Origin: JBDZVM01 sp040255675
GTDB taxonomy: Bacteria; Actinomycetota; Actinomycetes; Acidothermales; Acidothermaceae
DNA length: 47,833 bases
Direction: 5' to 3'
NCBI GenBank assembly: GCA_040255675.1
Contig: JBDZVM010000029.1
Coordinates: 1 to 47,833 of the forward strand
A program made the position numbers and the translations under genes. Each line of letters starts with the position of its first letter. Position 1 is the first letter of the stretch. Shown piece by piece: positions 26,896 to 35,022 of this stretch. The notes under the pieces are model-generated. The model was not told where the DNA came from and ran no database searches. It saw nothing but the letters and a program-made list of their open reading frames with translations.

Positions 26896-28007
26896 CGACG
26901 ATCGACCGAAGCGACCAGGCGCCCGTGGCGGGCGAGGCGCGTCCCCTTCCGGAGAGCGGTTCGGACGGCAAGAGGGGCTCGACGTACGAGCGTTACTTGG
27001 CGGGCCGCGGCACGCGCGTGATCCGCGACGGACATGTGCCTAGCCTGGTCGACCTCGAGCTGACCCCGACACCTGAGGGCACCTCCGCCATCGCGGTGCA
27101 GCTTCCGGGCATGGAGGGGTTGACCTCGATGGAGGTCGTCGAACTGCCGGTCGGATTTGAGACAGCGGTTCGTCGCCATCTATACGAGGAGTACGTGCTC
27201 GTGCTGTCTGGTCAAGGCAGCGTGACCTTTCACGGCTCCGCGGGCGGACGACGAGAACTGCCGTGGCGTCGCGAGTCGGTGTTCGCGATCCCGCTCAACA
27301 TGGCGTACTCGCTGCGAAACACGGGAAGCGAGCCCGCGCGGCTGGCTTACATCAATAACGCGCACCTTTGGATGGACCTGCTCGGAAGCGCGGACGCCGC
27401 GTTCGGGTGTGACCTGACTTTTCCCGACCGTGAGGCGGTCGTACTCGACGAGAGCCTCGTGCCGGGCAAGCACCAGGTGGGCCGCCGCACCGCGTTTCGC
27501 GGGCCAATTTTCCATGACCTCAGCTCCGTACCGCTCTCCGAGCACGCCTTCATTCGCGGTTCCGGCTTCGGGTACATGTTGCTGCAACTGTCGGGCGGCA
27601 TCTTCGGCTGCCACGTCGGCGACCTTCCGCAAGGCCACATCTCCAACGCGCATTGGCACATGGGTGGTGCCGTGCTCATCGCGGTGGCAGGCGAAGGTTA
27701 CACGCAGTCGTGGCGAAACACGGTGGGACCGCAGCCACCGGACGACGCCGTCGTTCGCCAGGATTTCCGTTATTCCGGCGCGGTTTCCGTCGGCACCGGC
27801 TGGTTTCACCTGCACGCCAATACCGGCCGCGGGCCGCTGCGTCAGGTCGCGTTCCGTTATGGCGGCGGTGCCGGCGCCACGTTCGCGACCGTGCAGGGAG
27901 TCGACTTCGCGCCGGGCCGCATCGTCGATCGCGAAAATCTGACCGAGTCGATCCTTGGTGCTTACCGGGCGCAACTCGCGGAGCTCGGCATCCCGGTTGT
28001 GGAGTGA
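26892..28007 (+). CDS. Bicupin protein, paralogue 1
   Basis: A 371-residue double-cupin protein. The first cupin (about 75-180) is degenerate: only RRHLYEEYVLVLSGQG of the metal motif remains. The second (about 220-340) has metal ligands His-x-His in SNAHWHMGG and a later FHLHAN. It is clearly paralogous to the next gene, with matching RH(L/V)YEE and PLN(M/I)xY segments. Cupins of this size include ring-cleaving dioxygenases and isomerases, but the pattern is not that of gentisate dioxygenase, which is encoded separately downstream. It overlaps the MmgE/PrpD gene (ATGA) and is followed by one spacer base. The role is unknown. Confidence 0.8.
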   Translation: MTTIDRSDQAPVAGEARPLPESGSDGKRGSTYERYLAGRGTRVIRDGHVPSLVDLELTPTPEGTSAIAVQLPGMEGLTSMEVVELPVGFETAVRRHLYEEYVLVLSGQGSVTFHGSAGGRRELPWRRESVFAIPLNMAYSLRNTGSEPARLAYINNAHLWMDLLGSADAAFGCDLTFPDREAVVLDESLVPGKHQVGRRTAFRGPIFHDLSSVPLSEHAFIRGSGFGYMLLQLSGGIFGCHVGDLPQGHISNAHWHMGGAVLIAVAGEGYTQSWRNTVGPQPPDDAVVRQDFRYSGAVSVGTGWFHLHANTGRGPLRQVAFRYGGGAGATFATVQGVDFAPGRIVDRENLTESILGAYRAQLAELGIPVVE

Positions 28008-28008
28008 C

Positions 28009-29163
28009 ATGACCATCACAGGCCAATCGCGGCAGCAACAAGACCAGCGGCAGGTTGCGCCGTTCGGTGATTATTCGGTAGGAGATTCGGCCTCGGCGCC
28101 GCGTCTTCCGTGGCCGCAAACCACGCCGTACGAGCAATGGTGTGACCGCCAGCGAATCCCGATCGTTCGCGGGTTCCATGTTCCCGACCTGACGGAGGTC
28201 GAGACGGCGCCGTGGCAGGCGGTCGGTGCGGCGGGCGCGATCGTCTGTCTCGACGGGGCAGACGAGACGAACGGCTCTTACCTGCTGAAGGTCGACGCGG
28301 GAGAGGCGACTCGGTGGGCGCGGCACGTGTACGAGGAGCTGTTTTACGCGGCCGCCGGGCGAGGCCGCGTCGAACTGCGCATTGACGGCCGGATCACGAG
28401 CAAGGAATGGCAGGCCGGAGCTGTCTTCGCGCCGCCGCTCAACATCGAATATCGGATTCTCGCCGACTCCGCGGCGACGCTTTATTGTGTCAACGCGGCG
28501 CCGCCAGTCATGAACCTGTTTCACAACAGGCGTTTCGTCGACGAAAACCCGTTTTCGTTCGACGACCGTTTGACGCCGGTCGGCAACGGCAGTCGTGGTT
28601 ATTTCGACAATCGCGGCCGCTTATGGAAGCGCGCCGACGGTGCTGGTGTCTGGGAGACGACCTGGGTCGACGACGTCAACAGCTTCGAGGTGCCGCACCT
28701 CGCCAAGAGGGGCGGCGACGGCCAGATGGTGACGTTTCAGCTGGGCGAGGGTTCGTTGATCGCGCACATCTCGCAATTCCCGTCGGGCCGATACAAAAAG
28801 GCGCATCGGCATGGGCCCGGCGCGAACATCGTGATCCTCGGTGGGCACGGCTATTCGCTGCTGTGGGCACGCGACGGCGACGAGCCGCAGCGTGTCGATT
28901 GGGCACCGAATTCGATTTTCGTTCCGCCCGACATGTGGTGGCATCAGCATTTCAACTCCGGCAAAGAACCGGTGCGCTACGTGGCACTGCGCTGGGGCAG
29001 CCGCAAGCACTTGATAAACCACAATTACGAGGGCACTTTAGTCGACCGCCGCCAGGGGGGCAATCAGATCGAGTACGACGAGCAGTCGCCGCGCATCGAT
29101 GAGCTCTTCGCGGCCGAATGCGCACGGCATGGTGTGGTCTTCGTGCCACCGGCCACTCGCTGA
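28009..29163 (+). CDS. Bicupin protein, paralogue 2
   Basis: A 384-residue double-cupin paralogue of the preceding protein. The first domain carries ARHVYEELFYAAAGRGRVEL, and the second has the cupin motif YKKAHRHGPGANIVIL with His-x-His and the second metal His in WWHQHFN. The stretch between the domains (about 170-230) is unlike the paralogue. The pair may form a heteromeric iron or manganese enzyme, for example a dioxygenase acting on the intermediate made by the HyuAB/M24 proteins. ATG 28009 starts one base after the preceding stop. The family is firm and the substrate unknown. Confidence 0.8.
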   Translation: MTITGQSRQQQDQRQVAPFGDYSVGDSASAPRLPWPQTTPYEQWCDRQRIPIVRGFHVPDLTEVETAPWQAVGAAGAIVCLDGADETNGSYLLKVDAGEATRWARHVYEELFYAAAGRGRVELRIDGRITSKEWQAGAVFAPPLNIEYRILADSAATLYCVNAAPPVMNLFHNRRFVDENPFSFDDRLTPVGNGSRGYFDNRGRLWKRADGAGVWETTWVDDVNSFEVPHLAKRGGDGQMVTFQLGEGSLIAHISQFPSGRYKKAHRHGPGANIVILGGHGYSLLWARDGDEPQRVDWAPNSIFVPPDMWWHQHFNSGKEPVRYVALRWGSRKHLINHNYEGTLVDRRQGGNQIEYDEQSPRIDELFAAECARHGVVFVPPATR

Positions 29164-29175
29164 AAGTAGGGATTC

Positions 29176-30168
29176 GTGGCTTCGTTGCCGATCACTTTGG
29201 CGTGTGGTCGCTACGACCGCACGCAGGCGCTGGCAGACGGGCGGGTTCGCATCGACGGAGTGGACTTGCGCTACGTCCATCTCGAACCTGAAGAAATCTT
29301 TTTCCGGATGCTGACGTACGAGGAGTTCGACGTCTCTGAGATGTCGCTGTCCACCTATTTGCTGACGCACATGACCGACGGTCCGTTCGTGGCCATTCCC
29401 GTGTTCCCGTCGCGGATGTTTCGGCACAACAGCGTCTACGTCAACGAAAATTCGTGCGACCCGGCCGCCGACCCCGCTGGCCAGCTTGTCGGGAAGACGG
29501 TCGGGCTGGCCGAATACCAGCTCACCGCGAATGTGTGGCTTCGCGGAATCTTGGCCGAACATCACGGCGTCCCCGTCGCGTCGGTGCGGTATCGCACGGG
29601 TGGTCTCAACTCGCCGGGGCGGCACGAGAAGTTCGAGGTCAAGCTGCCGCCCGAGATCGATATCGAGCCGGTGCCCGCCGGCAACACGCTTTCCGAGATG
29701 CTCGCGAGCGGCGCGTTGGACGCCGTGTACACACCGCGTGCGCCCGCGTCGTTCGGCACCGGCCCGGTGCGGCGGCTGTTCGCGGACAGTCGTGGCGAGG
29801 AAGAACGCTATTTCACTCGCACCGGCATCTTTCCGATCATGCATGTCATTGTGATGCATAGGCGTGTCTATGAGGCCAACCGATGGATCGCTCGCGAGCT
29901 GATGAAGGCATTTGACGCCGCGAAAAGGCTGGCGTACGAAGAACTCAGCAAAACGGTGTCACTTTCGATCACGCTGCCGTTCGTCCGCGAAGAGTACGAG
30001 CGCGCCCTGGCCACGATGGGTGCCGATTACTGGCCCTACGGCCTCTCCGACAACGCCGATGTGTTGTCGACCTTCATCAGATACGCGCACGAGCAGGGAC
30101 TCGTCGAACGCTCGCCCGAACCCGAAGAGCTGTTCGCGCCTGAGGCCGGCAAGCACTTCGTTATATGA
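29176..30168 (+). CDS. 4,5-dihydroxyphthalate decarboxylase-like protein (Pht5 family)
   Basis: A 330-residue protein with the type-2 periplasmic-binding-like fold but no signal peptide, as in 4,5-dihydroxyphthalate decarboxylase. Conserved segments include LACGRYDRTQALADGRV, YEEFDVSEMSLSTYL, FVAIPVFPSRMFRHNSVYVN, VGLAEYQLTANVWLRGIL, NTLSEMLASGALDAVYTPRAP and TGIFPIMHVIVMHR. The GTG at 29176 has AGTAGGGA upstream. In phthalate pathways the enzyme removes one carboxylate from a hydroxylated ring. Here it directly precedes gentisate dioxygenase, so decarboxylation to give 3-hydroxybenzoate or gentisate is plausible. Confidence 0.85.
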   Translation: MASLPITLACGRYDRTQALADGRVRIDGVDLRYVHLEPEEIFFRMLTYEEFDVSEMSLSTYLLTHMTDGPFVAIPVFPSRMFRHNSVYVNENSCDPAADPAGQLVGKTVGLAEYQLTANVWLRGILAEHHGVPVASVRYRTGGLNSPGRHEKFEVKLPPEIDIEPVPAGNTLSEMLASGALDAVYTPRAPASFGTGPVRRLFADSRGEEERYFTRTGIFPIMHVIVMHRRVYEANRWIARELMKAFDAAKRLAYEELSKTVSLSITLPFVREEYERALATMGADYWPYGLSDNADVLSTFIRYAHEQGLVERSPEPEELFAPEAGKHFVI

Positions 30169-30178
30169 GGAGGACGGA

Positions 30179-31279
30179 ATGACTCCAGTTGAGCAACAGA
30201 TGGCTGAGCCACTCACCGATGAGCACGACCCGCGGGTCGAGCGACTTTACAAGGATTTCGACGCCGCCGGCCTCATCCCGCTGTGGACACAGCTCGCGGA
30301 CTTGATGCCCCTGACGCCCCAACCGCCGGCGCAACCCGCGCTGTGGCGCTGGTCGACGTTGCAACCGCTTGCGGAGCAGGCGGGCAGGCTCGTCCCGGTC
30401 GGGCGAGGCGGCGAGCGACGCGCGATCGCGCTGGGCAATCCCGGAATCCCGGGTAAGCCGTACGCGACCGCCACGTTGTGGGCCGCGATCCAATACCTCG
30501 GGCCGGGAGAGGCCGCACCCGCGCACCGGCATATGCAGACCGCGTTCCGTTTCGTGGTCGACGGCGAGGGCGTTTGGACCAACGTCGAAGGCGACGCGGT
30601 CGCGATGCGCCGAGGCGACTTGTTGCTGACGCCGAGCTGGCATTTCCACGAGCACCACAACACGACAGATCAGCCGATGTCGTGGATCGACGGTCTCGAC
30701 ATTCCGCTCGTGCAACAACTCGACGCGGGCTTTTTCGAATTCGGTCCCGACGAGCTTTCTACCCGCGCGACGCCCGACCGCTCCGTCAACGAGCGGGTGT
30801 GGGCGCATCCGGGTTTGACGCCCGTCGTGAAAGCGGGATCGCCCAGCCAGAACTCCCCTCTGATGGCGTTTCGCTGGCAGTACACGGATGCGGCGCTGGC
30901 CGATCAACTCGCCTGCGCCACTGAGGGGCACGACACGGTTGTCGAGGCGGGTCACGCCGCCGTCCGATTCACTAATCCGACCACCGGCGGTGACGCGCTG
31001 CGCACGATACGCACGGAGATGCATCGGTTCGTAGCGGGGACGACGACGGCACGAGTCAGGCACGTCGGTTCGTCCGTCTGGCAGGTCTTTTCCGGAACGG
31101 GCACCGTCGATATCGGTAGCGCTCGTTACGACGTCGAGAAGGGCGACCTCTTCGCAGTCCCGTCGTGGGTGCCTGTGAGCATCGAGGCGAAAAGCGATCT
31201 CGATGCTTTTCGATTCAGCGACGAGCCGGTCTACGAAGCACTGGGCCTGTACCGCGTCGAACGTGAGACGCGCGGATGA
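30179..31279 (+). CDS. Gentisate 1,2-dioxygenase
   Basis: Bicupin Fe(II) ring-cleavage dioxygenase, 366 residues, converting gentisate and oxygen to maleylpyruvate. The N-terminal cupin has the family metal motif PAHRHMQTAFRFVVDGEG (His-x-His) and LTPSWHFHEHHN with the third His. The C-terminal cupin is degenerate in metal ligands, as in known gentisate and salicylate dioxygenases. The length and the QYLGPGEAAPAHRH signature fit well. The ribosome binding site GAGGAGG is strong. It overlaps the fumarylpyruvate hydrolase gene (ATGA). A relative acting on salicylate or 5-aminosalicylate cannot be excluded. Confidence 0.92.
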   Translation: MTPVEQQMAEPLTDEHDPRVERLYKDFDAAGLIPLWTQLADLMPLTPQPPAQPALWRWSTLQPLAEQAGRLVPVGRGGERRAIALGNPGIPGKPYATATLWAAIQYLGPGEAAPAHRHMQTAFRFVVDGEGVWTNVEGDAVAMRRGDLLLTPSWHFHEHHNTTDQPMSWIDGLDIPLVQQLDAGFFEFGPDELSTRATPDRSVNERVWAHPGLTPVVKAGSPSQNSPLMAFRWQYTDAALADQLACATEGHDTVVEAGHAAVRFTNPTTGGDALRTIRTEMHRFVAGTTTARVRHVGSSVWQVFSGTGTVDIGSARYDVEKGDLFAVPSWVPVSIEAKSDLDAFRFSDEPVYEALGLYRVERETRG

Positions 31280-32097
31280 AGCTCGCGACAATCCGCACCG
31301 CGGCCGGAACTCGCGCCGTCCGGGTGGACGGCGACGCCGCTGTCGAAGTCGGTTACGACGACGTCGTGCGACTGCTTGCCACCAGCGGGTGGCGCGAGAC
31401 GGCGGCGCGTGCCGACGGCCGGCGGCATAATCTGTCGGATGTCGACTACGCGCCGGTCGTCGACGGTTGCGAAAAAATCGTCTGCGTGGGTTTGAATTAT
31501 CGCCACCACATTCTCGAAATGGGCCGGGAGTTGCCAGAATTCCCGACACTTTTCGCCAAGTTCGGTAGAGCACTCGTCGGCGCGCACGACGACATCGTGC
31601 TGCCGAACGCGTCGTCCCAGATGGATTGGGAGGCCGAGCTCGGGGTCGTCGTCGGCGCTCCGCTGCGAAACGCGAGTGTCGAACAGGCGCGCGACGCTAT
31701 CGCGGGTTTTACCGTCGTCAACGACGTGACCGCACGGGATTGGCAATATCGAACTCTGCAATGGCTGCAAGGAAAGACATTCGAGGCGACGACGCCCGTC
31801 GGGCCCTGGCTGGTCACCGACCTAGACGCGGCGTCGACGCTTTCCTGCGTGGTCGATGGTGAGGAGGTTCAGCGGGCCGACGTTTCCGATCTCGTGTTCG
31901 GTCCGGCCGAGCTGTTGGCGTACGTGTCGACTGTGATAACGCTCGCTCCCGGCGATTTGATCGCTACAGGTACACCTGGAGGCGTCGGGCACGCGCGCAA
32001 ACCCGCGAAATACCTTCGTGAAGGATCGGTCGTGGTGACGCGCATCGAAGGTGTCGGCGAGTGCGAGAACACCTGCGTGCGCGAGGGGCGGCAATGA
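31276..32097 (+). CDS. Fumarylacetoacetate hydrolase family protein, probable fumarylpyruvate hydrolase
   Basis: FAH-fold metal-dependent C-C hydrolase, 273 residues. Metal-site and catalytic segments are IVCVGLNYRHHILEMG, the E-x-E pair in DWEAELGVVVG, FTVVNDVTARDWQ and IATGTPGGVG. In context, between gentisate dioxygenase and maleylpyruvate isomerase with ATGA overlaps on both sides, it should split fumarylpyruvate to fumarate and pyruvate, completing the gentisate route. The N-terminal ~65-residue extension is typical of this subfamily. Confidence 0.93.
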   Translation: MKLATIRTAAGTRAVRVDGDAAVEVGYDDVVRLLATSGWRETAARADGRRHNLSDVDYAPVVDGCEKIVCVGLNYRHHILEMGRELPEFPTLFAKFGRALVGAHDDIVLPNASSQMDWEAELGVVVGAPLRNASVEQARDAIAGFTVVNDVTARDWQYRTLQWLQGKTFEATTPVGPWLVTDLDAASTLSCVVDGEEVQRADVSDLVFGPAELLAYVSTVITLAPGDLIATGTPGGVGHARKPAKYLREGSVVVTRIEGVGECENTCVREGRQ

Positions 32098-32843
32098 CGT
32101 CCGACCGGCAAGGCCTGAAATACGAGGTCGGCGTCACGTTGAGTTGGGTCGACGAAGGCACCGCTGCGCTGGTCGAATCCATCGCCGCGGTGCCCGATGC
32201 GGAGCTGGGGTCAGCGACCTTGCTGCCTGACTGGAATCGCCGGCACGTGCTCGGCCATTTGGCCCGTAACGCGGAAGCGCTTCGTCGCTTGCTGGCGTGG
32301 GCGCGCACCGGCGAGGAGACGCCGATGTACGTGAGCCCGGAGCAGCGCCTGCTTGATATCGAGCACGCCGCTGGCTACGACGGGCCGCGGCTGCGGCGCG
32401 AATTCGTCCAGACGGCCGAGGATTTGCGCGCGGATGCCGCCGCGATGAGCGAACGCGACTGGTCGGCGCTGGTGCGAAGTGCGCTCGGGCGAGAGATTCG
32501 CGCTGCCGAGGTTCCCTGGATGCGCGCCCGCGAGGTGTGGCTGCACGCCGTCGACATGAACGTTGGCATAAGCGGCGACGATGTGCCGAACGAGTTCGCA
32601 CAAGTTTTGATCGACGAGGTTGCGGCGTTCTTTTCCGCGAAGCCTGAATGCCCAGCGGCGACGATTGCTTGCGAGAATGAGCAGTGGCCGATCGGCGGTG
32701 GCGGCGTGGTGGTCAGCGGAGCTGCCGGTCATGTTGTCTTGTGGCTCACCGGCCGCTCCTCCGGCGAGGGATTGTCAGTCGACGGTGTGCCGGTCGATGT
32801 CGTACGGGCCGATGAGCTGCCGGTGTTGCCGAGGTGGCTGTGA
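32094..32843 (+). CDS. Mycothiol-dependent maleylpyruvate isomerase
   Basis: DinB-fold zinc enzyme, 249 residues, isomerising maleylpyruvate to fumarylpyruvate with mycothiol as cofactor. The zinc ligands correspond to the His in RRHVLGHLARNAEA (H51 or H55) and Glu147/His151 in AREVWLHAVDM, the E-x3-H spacing known from Corynebacterium glutamicum. The C-terminal SCP2-like segment (AAGHVVLWLTGRSSGEGLSV) is also present. The mycothiol requirement supports an actinomycete host. It closes the HyuA-to-isomerase operon; the IclR gene follows at 49 bp. Confidence 0.93.
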   Translation: MTSDRQGLKYEVGVTLSWVDEGTAALVESIAAVPDAELGSATLLPDWNRRHVLGHLARNAEALRRLLAWARTGEETPMYVSPEQRLLDIEHAAGYDGPRLRREFVQTAEDLRADAAAMSERDWSALVRSALGREIRAAEVPWMRAREVWLHAVDMNVGISGDDVPNEFAQVLIDEVAAFFSAKPECPAATIACENEQWPIGGGGVVVSGAAGHVVLWLTGRSSGEGLSVDGVPVDVVRADELPVLPRWL

Positions 32844-32892
32844 CGCGCGCCGTGACATTCCTTCGTGCCGGACGAGCGGGCGGTGAGGGCTG

Positions 32893-33636
32893 GTGAGCGT
32901 TGCTGACCCGCCGTCGAGTTCCGCGGCGAACGCCTTGAAACTTTTGATGATGCTTGCCGCGCGTGGCGTGGTTCGTGTCACAACCGCGGCCGACGAGCTC
33001 GGTGTAGCGCCGTCCACAGCACATCGGTTGTTGACGACGCTGACACAGGCCGAGCTGGCGGCTCAACGCGAGGATCGCTGCTACGTGCAAGGCCCCGCCT
33101 TTGCGCGGCTTCGGCTGCCGCCGTCGCATCCTGACGCGTTGCGGGCGGTCGTGCTACCGCACCTCACCCAGCTGTCGCTCGAAACCCGCGAGACAACCCA
33201 TCTCGTGATCAGAGAAGGGACGACGGTTCGCTTTCTGCACAGCGTCGAGGGAAGCTCGATTCTGCGCGTCACGTCGCGCCAGGGCGTCGTCATGCCAGCG
33301 CACCTGACGTCGGGCGGAAAGGCGTTGCTGGCGAACCTGAGCGACGGCGAAATCGAGGAACTCTACGCGGACGGGTTACTAGACCGGTCGGGCAACGGGT
33401 CGTACACCGTCGAGCGGCTCGTGCGCGAACTCGAGCTTGTTCGAAAGCGCGGCTACGCCGTCAATCACAACCAAAGCGAGCTTGGTATCTCGGCGTTGGG
33501 TGTCGCGATCAATCGTGACCACGCGGAGGTCGCAATTTCGATCTCGATGCCGTCGATTCGGTACGGCCGCGATCGGGTGCGTGAACTGGTCGGCCCGCTC
33601 GCACGAGCGGCGGCGGCAATTCAAGCGCAGCCCTGA
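32893..33636 (+). CDS. IclR-family transcriptional regulator
   Basis: A 247-residue regulator: N-terminal winged helix (AANALKLLMMLAARG, VTTAADELGVAPSTAHRLLTTL at about 30-50) and a C-terminal IclR effector domain (ETTHLVIREGTTVRFLHSVEG, LTSGGKALLANLSD, NHNQSELGISALGVAI). IclR proteins control aromatic catabolism, commonly in response to a pathway substrate or intermediate. As the last gene of the run it probably governs the island, acting at the divergent gap at 13468-13651 and perhaps at 14903-15051 or 19306-19405. GTG 32893 has GAGGG just upstream. Confidence 0.92.
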   Translation: MSVADPPSSSAANALKLLMMLAARGVVRVTTAADELGVAPSTAHRLLTTLTQAELAAQREDRCYVQGPAFARLRLPPSHPDALRAVVLPHLTQLSLETRETTHLVIREGTTVRFLHSVEGSSILRVTSRQGVVMPAHLTSGGKALLANLSDGEIEELYADGLLDRSGNGSYTVERLVRELELVRKRGYAVNHNQSELGISALGVAINRDHAEVAISISMPSIRYGRDRVRELVGPLARAAAAIQAQP

Positions 33637-33637
33637 T

Positions 33638-33666
33638 GTTCAGACTCTGAAAGTTTGGGTCTGAAC
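33638..33666. terminator. Bidirectional hairpin terminator, IclR gene / pdhC
   Basis: Arms 33638-33647 and 33657-33666 pair over ten positions with one G-T wobble and a 9-nt loop. The hairpin lies 2 bp after the IclR-gene stop and 2 bp before the end of the convergent pdhC-type gene, so it can end both transcripts and marks the right boundary of the catabolic island. Confidence 0.7.
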
Positions 33667-33667
33667 G

Positions 33668-34996
33668 TCAGGCGAGGGTTGCCAGCGGGTTTTCGAGCAG
33701 CGTGGTCAGGTCGGCGACGAATTTCGCCGCTGTCGCGCCGTCGAGGGCGCGGTGGTCGACCGACATGGTGATTTTCATGGTGTGGCCGGGCACGACGGAA
33801 CCGTCGCGTACCACCGGCTCCTGCTTGATCGCGCCGACCGCGAGAATTCCGGCCTCGGGCGGATTGATGACGGCGGTGAATTGGTCGACGCCGAACATGC
33901 CGAGGTTGCTGATGGAAAACGTCGACCCGGTGAACTCGTCGGGCTTGAGCTTGCCCGCGCGGGCGCGGGTGGCGAGGTCGCGGCTTTGTGCCGAGATTTG
34001 GGTCACGGTAAGCGTGTCGGCGTCTCGCAACACCGGCACGATGAGACCGTCGGGAAGCGCGACCGCGATGCCGATGTGAATTCGCTTGTGCCGCAGTAGT
34101 TTCTCGCCGGCAAACGCCACGTTGACTTCGGGGTGCGCCCGCAAGGCCGCCGCAACTGCCTTGACCACGAGGTCGTTGACGCTGATTTTCGCCGGCGCCT
34201 CGTCGCCGGAAAGCGCCGCGAGACCAGCATTGATACGCGCGCGAGCCGCGACGATTTCGTCGGCGTCGACCACGCTCGTGACGAAGAAATGCGGTGCCTG
34301 CTGCATGCTCTCGGTGAGCCGTCTGGCGGTGATGCGGCGGATGTTGTTGAGCGGCACTTCTTCGACGTCCGCGCCCGACGCGACAGGCGCGGCCGCGGGG
34401 GCTTGTGCCGCGGCGGGTTTGCCAAGTGCCGCGATCGCGTTTTCGACGTCCGCCCGAACGATGCGCCCGCCGGGGCCGGAGCCTCGCACGGTCGACAGGT
34501 CGAGCCCGGCGTCGCGCGCGATCGCGCGGGCGAGCGGCGACGCCTTGATCGTCGCCACGCCGTCGGCGGCACTTGACGCGGGAGCCGGCGCGGACGGCGG
34601 GGGGGTGGACGGCGCGGGGGTGGACGGCGCGGGGGTGGACGGCGTCTTTGCCGGTGTCGAGGCCGCCGGGGCGGCTGCTTCGGCACCGGCACTGGGCGCG
34701 GCGTCGGCGGCGGGCGCGGCCGGGGTCGCTTCACCGTTCGGCGGGGCGGTCGAAACGCCTGAACCGCTGCCGATGACCGCGATCACTTCGCCGATCGGCA
34801 CCGTCTGGCCGGCCTCGACGACGATTTTCTCGAGAATGCCTTCCTCGTAGGCTTCGAGTTCCATCGTTGCTTTGTCGGTCTCGATTTCGGCGAGCACGTC
34901 GCCTTTCTCGACTCGGTCGCCGACCTTCTTGGTCCACGTGCTGACCGTGCCCTCCTGCATGGTGTCGGAAAGGCGTGGCATGAACACGTCAGGCAT
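33668..34996 (-). CDS. pdhC: Dihydrolipoamide acyltransferase E2 of a pyruvate-dehydrogenase-type complex
   Basis: E2 core of a 2-oxoacid dehydrogenase complex, 442 residues. It has one lipoyl domain (ETDKATMELEAYEEG, lipoyl-Lys42), a Pro/Ala/Ser linker (about 85-145), a peripheral-subunit-binding domain (ASPLARAIARDAGL ... VRGSGPGGRIVRADVENAI), a second linker and the catalytic domain ending SVDHRALDGATAAKF (active His). AAGGAG precedes the ATG. It is the third gene of a leftward E1alpha-E1beta-E2 set. Pyruvate is inferred from the E1alpha, but branched-chain 2-oxoacids are possible. No E3 gene is in the window. Confidence 0.93.
   Translation of the reverse strand: MPDVFMPRLSDTMQEGTVSTWTKKVGDRVEKGDVLAEIETDKATMELEAYEEGILEKIVVEAGQTVPIGEVIAVIGSGSGVSTAPPNGEATPAAPAADAAPSAGAEAAAPAASTPAKTPSTPAPSTPAPSTPPPSAPAPASSAADGVATIKASPLARAIARDAGLDLSTVRGSGPGGRIVRADVENAIAALGKPAAAQAPAAAPVASGADVEEVPLNNIRRITARRLTESMQQAPHFFVTSVVDADEIVAARARINAGLAALSGDEAPAKISVNDLVVKAVAAALRAHPEVNVAFAGEKLLRHKRIHIGIAVALPDGLIVPVLRDADTLTVTQISAQSRDLATRARAGKLKPDEFTGSTFSISNLGMFGVDQFTAVINPPEAGILAVGAIKQEPVVRDGSVVPGHTMKITMSVDHRALDGATAAKFVADLTTLLENPLATLA
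34605..34649. repeat. Short 15-bp tandem repeat inside the pdhC linker
   Basis: The unit GTGGACGGCGCGGGG occurs at 34605-34619 and 34620-34634, with a third partial copy at 34635-34649. On the coding strand it encodes repeated Pro-Ala-Pro-Ser-Thr in the flexible linker after the lipoyl domain. Being in-frame 15-mers, copy-number changes would alter linker length without a frameshift. Confidence 0.75.
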
Positions 34997-35022
34997 CGAG
35001 ACTCCTTAGCGCGTTTTGAAGG

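Noticed and set aside
30161..31573. 470-residue antisense frame over gentisate dioxygenase
   Set aside because: The sense frame encodes a clear dioxygenase with a strong ribosome binding site; the antisense product has no domain.
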